Shown here: positions 56,311 through 64,000 of the stretch, in pieces
How positions within the stretch are numbered: the stretch's first letter is position 1
Layout: each line of letters begins with the position of its first letter
Origin: Xenoacremonium recifei
Taxonomy: Eukaryota > Ascomycota > Sordariomycetes > Hypocreales > Nectriaceae
Length of the DNA stretch: 64,000 nt
NCBI GenBank assembly: GCA_012184525.1
Contig: WOFQ01000030.1
Coordinates: forward strand, 310,001 to 374,000
Reading direction: 5' to 3'
The notes under the pieces: model-generated
What the model was told of the DNA's origin: nothing
Seen by the model: only the letters and a program-made list of their open reading frames with translations
Databases searched by the model: none
Made by a program: the position numbers and the translations under genes

Positions 56311-57156
56311 CTACTTTGCAGCCTTCTTTGAGCTGAGGGACTCTAAACTGAGGGAGGTTGAAAGATCACGTGTAGAACAAGGATTCCAGCAATGTCAGGG
56401 GGGAAGAGGGTTACAACTGAGTATATTTGTCCTCGTCACGCTAAGAGATGTTTCTCTTTTTTGTCCATCTGTCACTTGTTTTTAATCTAGAACATAAATA
56501 ATTAAAGTGATAATAAAGCTGAAATGTAATGACAATGACCGTATACGATAGGACGAAAGCGATCCTCTAGAGCGGGACTTTGAAACCGCAGGCTTTAGTT
56601 ACGAATGAAATAGCGTATACGACTGGAGAGGCCAATATTCGGTCGTGTTGCTGCTTCATCAGCTATATACCAATTAATTGTGAGCGTCACATAGCTATGT
56701 AGGTCTATATTCTCCATGGCATCACAATTTGAAGTGGAGGCAAGCTATCCCCACGTCCGAATCGCTGATGGAAGGAAGACGGGCAAAAAACGAAGCTCTG
56801 AACACCAGGATTGTAAAAAGGTAACACGTGCCAGACTACGGTCGAAGGAGGGGTGGTACATTATAGCGACTTCCAATTTCATGATTCGCCTGTGATGCTA
56901 TGGTGTTTATATGATGTAAGTTCTGAGCTTGGCGAAGGCGTTATTAAGGACCGTGCAAGCGAGAGCGAAAGCGAAATAGTTATCGTGGCGAAGTTACAGC
57001 CCTAGAACAAAGACTATATATCATGACCTGTTGATAACGGCGTTGATTTCTTTTTCCTAAAGATCCCGACTTTCGATCAACATTGCCTTATTACCGCGAT
57101 ACTCGTCTTCTGTTACCTGGGCTGTCAGTTCTGTCCTTAATTCTCCACTACCCACT
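56311..57156. other. Intergenic (846 bases)
   Basis: Promoter of the CFEM gene at the right end. There is a short GCGAAAGCGA-type purine run near 56955-56975. No gene was recognised. Confidence 0.4.
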
Positions 57157-57678
57157 ATGCGGTCCATACTCCTCACTCTCACGGTTGCTTCATTCACCTT
57201 TGCCCAAGATTTCTCAGGTCAGCCTGAGTGTGCGGTACTGATCCATGATTCTGGTTGTAAGCATCAATTTCTCATTCATTGCCTTTAGATCTCATGTTGG
57301 GAAGATGCCATCCCTGAGGTTGGGTGTTCTCTAACCGATACCTCGTGCCAATGCTCCTCTTCCAATCGTGAAAAACTCTCAAGCCTGGCTAGCGAGTGTT
57401 TGTTCAAAGAGTGTGGTGTTGGAGATACAATCAAGGCACAAAGTGCCGCAGCGTCTGTCTGCGCGTTCGCAAGTAGTATCGATTTGGCCCAGACCAACTC
57501 ACAAACTACTTCCATTTCCGCCTCCACAGCCACAACGACAACGACAGAGGTTGTTATTACTGGACACTCAAGCACGCTCACACCAACAGGCCTAGAAAGC
57601 ACAACAGCCGAAAATACGGCATTACACCTTTGCCTTAGAGTCTGGCCAGCGGTATTGGCGGTTGCAGCCTTGATATAA
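57157..57678 (+). CDS. CFEM-domain GPI-anchored protein
   Basis: Two exons, 57157-57234 and 57289-57678, joined in phase 0, give 155 residues. The donor at 57235 (GTACTG) is chosen because it alone rebuilds the CFEM start PECAISCWEDAI; a nearby GTAAGC would break the Cys spacing. The eight-cysteine fungal module continues as VGCSLTDTSCQC, ASECLFKECG and ASVCAF. The Asp in CSLTDTSC is the axial heme ligand position of heme-binding CFEM proteins. A signal peptide precedes it, and a Thr-rich stalk plus hydrophobic tail (LAVAALI) fit a GPI anchor. It probably acts in heme/iron capture at the wall or surface adhesion. Confidence 0.88.
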
Positions 57679-58672
57679 ACAATACGTATGTAGTCTTGGA
57701 CAACATGAAGGTTTCTTGAAATAGTAAACCTTGTCTTAACCTCTGCTTTACTTCTGCATGAAAGCTCTTTAAAAAACTTACTTCGAGGGATTGCTTCGTT
57801 CTAGCCCTGCAATCCTATCTGTTTAATATGAGTTATAAAATTCTCCTGGGAACCAGAAGCCCAGTGCCAGCAGAGTTGGCGACATATTGAACAGTACCGT
57901 CGCGATCTGAGAAGTAATATTGAACCAGATCGGCCAAGGAATAGATCATTTGGGTCGTCACGGGAGAGCAACAACACGTTCAGGTCGCAACGGTGCTTCG
58001 AGGAAGTATCAACTGCGGTGCGCTCACTACTCAGTGACTAATAACATATTACTGAGGGGTTAGACTCTGATTAATATTACTAAAAGATCAAGAGTTGAAA
58101 ATTTGCGTGAGAGATAGGACTTTAACTTGTTGAGATAAGTATTGGATTGAGACATAGAGACATAGACTAACATAGTAGTGACGGACACTTTAAGGACCTT
58201 TTCGAGATAAGCATTAACAGTTTCTGCTTTTCGGGAAGTGGGGGAGTGGGGGAAGTACACCAGCAGGTTAAAAGAAAGCGCAGTATTCTGTTCCAGCCTC
58301 AGAAGCATAGACTAAGAAGATGAATTGGCTGGGAATTGTCGTCGGATCACGTTCCGATCATTCCCCCGAGGAGCTCCATGGGTTGTGAGTGAAGAGGCGC
58401 ACCTTTGCTACGGCACTAGAAAACGTTACTTCCCGTCAACACGTATGATAATACAAAACGTGGTTGATATGCGGGGGAATCCGGGGTTCTGTATCGTGCT
58501 GGGCAATCATGGCGGAGCTATCGGCAAGGTCCCGATGTTACCCCGTTTTCAACTACTCAACTACCTGGCCTCCCTCACTCGCCCACTCGCAGTGAAATCC
58601 CTCGTACTAAGCAGATTCTTCTAGTCAAATTGATCATTAATTCGAAGCTATATCATATCTATACTATCTAGA
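57679..58672. other. Intergenic (994 bases)
   Basis: Promoter of the carotenoid-oxygenase-family gene. A GGGAAGTGGGGGAGTGGGGG G-rich tract lies at about 58231-58252. Short open frames are not supported. Confidence 0.4.
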
Positions 58673-60518
58673 ATGGCTGGTCACTTTCGCGGTATCTCAT
58701 CCCATGCCAGTAAGGCCTTCCCTCCTAACCCTCAATTTTCGGGGTTTATGAAGCCCTGCCGCTTCGAAGGCGAGATCCGATATCTTGAAATTGAGGGCGA
58801 TCTGCCCGAAGACCTAGATGGAACGTTTTATCGTGTTATGCCAGACCCCCAGTTTTCTCCATTTGTTGAGAACGATCCGGTATGTGTGTGTTTACTAGTG
58901 AGAGAAATGCGGCAACGGTGTCAATCAGGACATCATTGGCATAGCCTCAAATGAAACCCACACGCCTAACTTCTTATATGCCAGTGGTTCAACGGTGATG
59001 GAAACATCAGTGCTTTCCGCTTCGTCAAAGGACAAGTCCACCTCCAGCAGAGGTATGTCCACACAGAGAAGTTTCTGAAAGAAAGAGAAGCGCAGCGCGC
59101 TCTTGCTGGTAAGAACCCGGATTCATCAATAGCAAGTAACCGTCGACAGAAATAACTGTGTTCCACCGTGCAGGAAAATATAGAAATAAGTACACCGATG
59201 TCGTCGAGTTCAAGGTCCGCACGACCGCCAATACCAACATCTTCTACTTCAACAAAGTATTACTCGCAATAAAGGAAGATGCACCGCCATTTGCAATGGA
59301 TCCCGTCACACTGGATACTATTGGCCTCTGCGACTTCAATGGACAATTGCCTAGTCTCACATTCACAGCTCATCCGAAACTGGATCCTGAGACTGGGGAG
59401 CTGGTCTGCTTCGGGTATGAAGCTAGGGGCGACGGGACCCCGGATGTATGCTATTACAACATCAGGGCTGATGGCAAGTTCACACAAGTTGTATGGCTGG
59501 TCGCCCCTGTCGTCGGGTTGATGCACGATTTTGCTGTCACTGAGAACTGGGTGAGTACATTCCTCATGAGTAATTGTACTTCATCACTGACACAGTCCAC
59601 CCAAGGTCCTGTTCCCTATCATTCCTCAAATTTGCGATATCGACAGGCTCAAACAAGGCGGCGAGCATTGGCAATGGGACCCAAATGTGCCATTTTATGT
59701 CGGTGTCATGCCCCGACGAGGCGCTAATGGAGACGATGTGAAGGTAAGACAGTATCGCCCAGGTTTACATGCCATTACCAAGTTCCGAAAATCGATGGTA
59801 CCACTGCTCAAGGTTTTCGAAGCACTAGGCTAATCTGACTCGCAAATTGTAGTGGTTCAAAGCTCAAAATGCTTTCCCTGGCCACACGACAAACGCTTAT
59901 GAAGATGCAGACGGAAAGATTGTCTTTGACCTCCCCCTCACAGATAAAAATGTCTTCTTCTGGTGGCCGGATGCCGATGGAAATGCACCAGAGTCTCATG
60001 ATATTCATGCCAAGTACGTGCGCTTCACCGTGGACCCAATGGCGACCGACCTCAATCTGCCATCACCCCAAGTCATCCTCGACTGTGACATGGAGTTCCC
60101 AAGGATTGACGATCGCGTGTCAATGAAGCAGCACCGTCATAGCTTCTTTGACATGATGGATCCACGGCTGGGCACAGACTTCGCTGCAATCCAACCAGTC
60201 CTTGGCGGTGGGCACCCTTTGTACAATTCTATTGGCCACCTTGACCACCAGACCGGAAAGTTCGAGGTTTACTTTGCCGGCAAAACTCATCTCGTTCAAG
60301 AGCCTGTATTTGTCCCTCGATCCGACATTGCTCTAGAAGGAGACGGTTATATCATTGTGCTAGTTAACAACTATAGTACGATGTCTAGCGAGTTGCATAT
60401 CATAGATAGTGAGAGTTTCTCAACCGCACGAGCAACAGTGAAGCTCAATATCAGGCTCAGGGCGGGTCTGCATGGAAACTGGGTAGATGCTAGAGAGTTG
60501 AACCCTCAAATTGCCTAA
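58673..60518 (+). CDS. Carotenoid-cleavage-oxygenase family dioxygenase (stilbene-cleaving type)
   Basis: Five exons (58673-58879, 58985-59108, 59174-59550, 59606-59743, 59853-60518) give 503 residues. The four iron-binding histidines of the family are visible: His177 (TFTAHPKLDP), His228 (GLMHDFAVTENW), His293 (FPGHTTNAYED) and His489 (GLHGNWVD). The N-terminal DLPEDLDGTFYRVMPDPQFSP and DPWFNGDG are family blocks. It has no signal peptide. Non-heme Fe(II) members split one C=C bond with O2. The lack of plant/retinal features and the fungal lineage suggest lignostilbene/resveratrol-type substrates, as for Neurospora CAO-1, rather than carotenoids (inference). It is convergent with the intradiol dioxygenase at 61113, which could act on downstream catechols. 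Confidence 0.9.
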
Positions 60519-61112
60519 GGGTCCAGAGACTATTAAGATCTTGCGCGAATGATGCATCCAGGATACAATGACACTGTCCATGAGGCTGGAATATTGGTTG
60601 TTGACAGATAAAACCTCCCCTCTCCTATGGCAGTATTTTTTTTCTTTAGTAAAAGCACCGATATGATTTTGAGTACTATTTTAGTCGATATATTATATCC
60701 GTCATTCCACGCAGACTTGTAGTATGATTCTGTGAACGTTCCCTACCGGAGAGGATACTCTGGTTAGACCCTGATAGTGTGGAAATCATTTCATAAGGTT
60801 GATAGAAATATGTCGCAAGAAGATGCCGCTAATATACTTAGGGGTCATACGAACAGCACCGTAAAAGTATTGGATCACAAGATCAATATTTAGACATTCA
60901 TTTTCCCCAATCAGTGATATTTAATCTCTGAATTTCCCCCAAAGCCACAAAAACGCAAACCCAATCAAATTAACACTGAAAAGTTGAGCTATCGAGAGCT
61001 CTACAAACGTAGTTTAGTGGCCAAAAATTCAACATACGACAGATGAGTCAAACGCCATTTATAGTTTCAGTTGCAGGCCTATTCAAGCAACGGGCTATCA
61101 TCAAACGTAGCA
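60519..61112. other. Intergenic, tail-to-tail (594 bases)
   Basis: Shared 3' flank of the two dioxygenase genes, AT-rich, with no recognised element. Confidence 0.45.
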
Positions 61113-62149
61113 TCAAAACTTATTTTGGTTTGCATTCTCCATCAACATGGTCGAATCTGGCCTGTACTTCTTTGAGACCAAACGCACATTGTATTCAACG
61201 TCTAGAATGGCGCCGTTAGGCTCATCCTTGACAGGCTTGAAGTCCAGAAGCAGGTCGTCCTTGACCGCACAGGCAGTGTCTGTTTCCAGATATGGATCGT
61301 CTCTGGGGTACAGCTGGGCAGTCACACCAATATATTCGGGGTGGGTAACCATCATATGAATGTGCGCGGGCCTATAAGGGTGGCGCCCCATTATCTTGAG
61401 CAGTTCCGCCGATGGGCCAGAGGTGTCAATGGCATACTCGGTCGGCTTGAGGCAGTAGAATCGGAACTTCCCCTCCTCATCAGTACGGAACTTGCCTCGG
61501 AGGTTGTGGCGGGTCTGGTTCTCGGGGTCAAATACGTCGTATTTGCCGTTGGTGCTAGCTTGCCACATATCGAAGACGGCGTTGGGGATGCCTTTACCGG
61601 TGTCGACGTCCCTGATGACGCCGTGGAAATACGTGAGCTGGCCATCAGCGGGCATGTTCTGAACCACACTAGCACCGAGATCTCGGAAGGGAGTCTCGGG
61701 AGACCAAAAAGGCCCGAGAATGGTGGAGGATGTGGGAGTGCGGCCTTCGTCAGTGACTATCTTGTGATTAATCTCGTCAACAAGACTGCAGAAGTAGTCA
61801 GTAATCGGATCAGCTCCTGGGAAAGTAGGAGGGAGAGGAGGATATTCAAGGCATTAAGACTTGAATGGACTACTTACGATTCGATGCCCAGAATATCACA
61901 CACTCTCCACGTCTCATTGCGGTTCTTTTGATAGGCTTGGCCGAGAGAGTTGATGTAGTTTACACCCAGGACCCATTCGTCTTGCTTGAGCTCGACTTCT
62001 CGGCAAAAGTCGTGCATATGCTTTATCAATGAGCTGAGAATCTCCCTGTGTCGGGGTTTTGTGTCAGGGCTCATGAGTCCAATAACATGTTGTGTGAAAT
62101 GCGGATCGAATTTGCTGGTGCTGGCACCGTTGGTACCACTGGAAGCCAT
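61113..62149 (-). CDS. Intradiol ring-cleavage dioxygenase (catechol/hydroxyquinol 1,2-dioxygenase)
   Basis: Two exons, 62149-61878 and 61785-61113, joined by a phase-2 intron, give 314 residues, the family length. The N-terminal helical dimerisation domain (about 20-95) is present, followed by TILGPFW and the beta-sandwich with the Fe(III) ligands Tyr173 (GKYDVFD), Tyr208 (KPTEYAI), His232 and His234 (RPAHIHMMV). The ATG at 62149 is preferred; the open frame upstream has no in-frame ATG before it. The enzyme opens catechol-type rings between the hydroxyls to muconates. The long N-terminal domain and sequence flavour fit hydroxyquinol or catechol 1,2-dioxygenases rather than protocatechuate 3,4-dioxygenase. 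Confidence 0.92.
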
Positions 62150-63529
62150 GGCGCAGACTGGGTTGCTATCACGAGTGGAAAGAAGACAATTGAACGCAGG
62201 GTATATTCGCCAAAGGAAACTTCGATTTCTCAATAAGAAGAGTTGGAATAAAAACTTGCTGGTTTGGTTCCTCGAAACGCCAACCGGAGTGGGAGAGAAT
62301 AGAAGTTAAATATCAACACCAGACACTAGAGCCGCGGGGGAAACCGACGACAGTCGTACGCTCGCACCGTACGATGTTTAAGACGGCAACAGAGGTCGGC
62401 AGTCACGGAAATTGTCGCGCCAAAAGCATGGAAAGCGAGCAGGCAGACATACCCTCGCCCGGGTAAGAATATTTCCCTCTCGGAAGCAATTCCTGGATGC
62501 GGGGTTGGCCCACAGGATGCGAGTCACGATCCACTCCCTCGCTACGACCTAGCCTCGAAGCAGGAAGCGCATCGGGAGACGCAGCCAATGATCTGGGCTA
62601 CTTTGCAATAGTCCTGGAGCTACTTGGGATCGCTTCTGCGCCTTTGTCTAGCCGACTCCAACTGCCGCCCCCTGGTCAGACAGAGTGGTCCCGAGCCGAA
62701 GGATTAGACAGGGACCGTTCGGCGGCTGGGACCGGCATGGGGAATCGACAAGAATCTTGCGCGGCTACTCTGGGCTTCCCACGCGACACCGAAATGACAA
62801 CCAAATAAGATGCACCCTGTATACCGAGACTCGGTATGAAGTGAATTTGGTTTGCAATTTTGCCCGTAATCAAATTTATTGAACAGGCTGGGTTAGTTTA
62901 GGGTAAGCATGGCCAACGATTCCATGAAACGCTTACCCCTGGGAACGCCTCAGCAGAGTTAGGCCCAACACTAATATCCAAAGAATACTTAATAAATTAT
63001 ATGAAATGTTGATGCGACAGGACGGTCCATTACTGTTGTTCTTGACCTACCTTCTGGGCAAGCTCGCTTCCCTAGACTAATCTACCCCCAATCTAATTCT
63101 AAGAGAAATCTTTTCTTAGTGCAACATAGCAAGTGAACCTGAGCCTCAGTCCATTGGTAACATGAGTATGTCTAAGAATGAGTCAGTAAAAGGTAACTTG
63201 ATTATTCTGTCGTGTGGTTTCGTTTGACGTGCGTTCAATGCCCAAGCCTGTTGGAGTACTTCTCGTCTCAGTCCAGGGTACGTCTCTATCAACGACAGAT
63301 CAGATGACTTGTAGGCATCAGAAGGTACGTTGTTCTTGAAATTGAGCGCTTCGCAGGGCCCTTCTTCGACTGAGCATCATGAATATACACCAAACCGACG
63401 AAAAGATAGTGTGAACATGCATTCTAAGTTTTCACACTTTATAAATTAAGCATTGCCTGTGAAGTGAGTATTTAACTTAAAATCAGGAAGCATTTGTAAG
63501 AAAGTAAATTCCCAACGTGATTCTTCAAA
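62150..63529. other. Intergenic (1.38 kb)
   Basis: Promoter of the intradiol dioxygenase at the left end and 3' flank of the methyltransferase at the right. Short open frames at 62403-62882 on both strands overlap and show no family pattern. Confidence 0.4.
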
Positions 63530-64000
63530 CTAGGGCTTCCGGCCGTAGACCACGCGCTGGTGATAGTACGGATGGTACTTGCGTGAGCGGATCTCGCGTC
63601 TGAGCTGGGCGCAATAAACGGAGACTTGCTCCTTCTCCCAGCCTAGGACGGTGCTGGCCATGTAAAGCACGTAGCCCTCAATATCCTGCTCCAGGGCCAG
63701 CTGAGAGAACTGGCCAATGTTCTCAAGCCGCGGGTCTTTGGCCCAACCACCGAGTGGGATCTGTAAATTACGGTGTCAATATACTATGGCCTGAAGGGGA
63801 CTAACACACCGCTTGCCTTAAGGTCCTTGACCTGGATGTCAACAAAGCCAGCCGCCTCGAGACTTTTCCGCTACAGATCATCTTCAACGATACTGAAAGG
63901 TCGTCCAATTTTCTTGCCTCCTTCAATGAAGAACTTTCCCCACTCGTTCATGGCACTCGACTCAGTGACTGTGCCATCGTCGCTCTGCATAATCATGGAC
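63530..64000 (-). pseudogene. UMTA/LaeA-like SAM methyltransferase, interrupted (5' part beyond the window)
   Basis: The C-terminal region of a fungal class-I methyltransferase is seen in two exons, from 64000 to 63817 and 63760-63530, with a 56-base GC-AG intron between KDLK and IPLGGWAKDPRL. Family blocks are SSAMNEWGKFFIEGGKKIGRP, LEAAGFVDIQVK, GGWAKDPRLENIGQF, LGWEKEQVSVYCAQLRREI and the ending YHQRVVYGRKP. Within the first exon a TAG stop at 63871-63873 falls between FSIVEDDL and RKSLEAAGF, where homologues read through, probably from CAG. Such methyltransferases act on small molecules or as velvet-linked regulators. With this stop the product would lack its C-terminal part, so I call it a pseudogene unless the base is an error. 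Confidence 0.7.

Noticed and set aside
61341..61931. Long plus-strand open frame opposite the intradiol dioxygenase
   Set aside because: It is a shadow of the true minus-strand gene, whose iron ligands and splice logic are clear.
1..64000. CRISPR arrays, insertion sequences, origins, rRNA
   Set aside because: None seen; the DNA is fungal and such bacterial features are not expected.

Overview
The window is filamentous ascomycete DNA, most likely from a Eurotiomycete such as Aspergillus or Penicillium. Genes are broken by many short introns of about 45-90 bases with GT...AG or occasional GC...AG ends. The families found are fungal ones: Zn2Cys6 regulators, CFEM and WSC cell-surface proteins, DMATS and UbiA enzymes, HET and UMTA-like methyltransferases. 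No rRNA, convincing tRNA, CRISPR or bacterial feature was seen. Exon borders were set by hand by requiring splice signals, matching phases and family-like sequence across each junction; they have no transcript support.

Region 1 (1-18.3 kb) looks like the right-hand part of a terpenoid or meroterpenoid biosynthetic cluster, cut by the left window edge. In order it holds a DMATS-type aromatic prenyltransferase (partial), an epoxide-hydrolase-like alpha/beta hydrolase, a membrane P450, a UbiA prenyltransferase, a BAHD-like acyltransferase, a UDP-glycosyltransferase, a dead HET gene, a secreted heme-thiolate peroxidase, a small membrane protein resembling transmembrane terpene cyclases, and a second, unrelated UbiA-superfamily protein of the fungal UbiA-type terpene cyclase kind. 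The inferred logic is prenyl transfer, cyclisation, oxidation, hydrolysis, then glycosylation and acylation. No backbone synthase or prenyl diphosphate synthase is in the window.

Region 2 (21.5-33.6 kb) is a run of surface, secretory and transport genes: a membrane-anchored X325/BIM1-like protein, a Ser/Thr-rich GPI-type protein, an amino-acid permease, a secreted beta-propeller lactonase (carboxymuconate-cyclase-like) and a large WSC-domain protein. A gene-poor 3 kb follows.

Region 3 (36.7-51.1 kb) has a second cluster-like layout: SDR <-> Zn2Cys6 regulator (divergent), Zn2Cys6 regulator <-> DHA2 efflux transporter (divergent), a BBE-type FAD oxidase and a sugar-porter transporter. Both divergent promoters carry CGG/CCG palindromes of the type bound by Zn2Cys6 proteins. 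An AT-rich, RIP-like patch sits inside it, and a truncated sugar transporter lies at its right edge.

Region 4 (54.6-64 kb) holds an NmrA-like NAD(P)-binding protein, a CFEM protein, and a tail-to-tail pair of aromatic-catabolism enzymes: a carotenoid-oxygenase-family (stilbene-cleaving type) dioxygenase and an intradiol ring-cleavage dioxygenase. At the right edge is the 3' part of a UMTA/LaeA-like methyltransferase with an in-frame stop codon.
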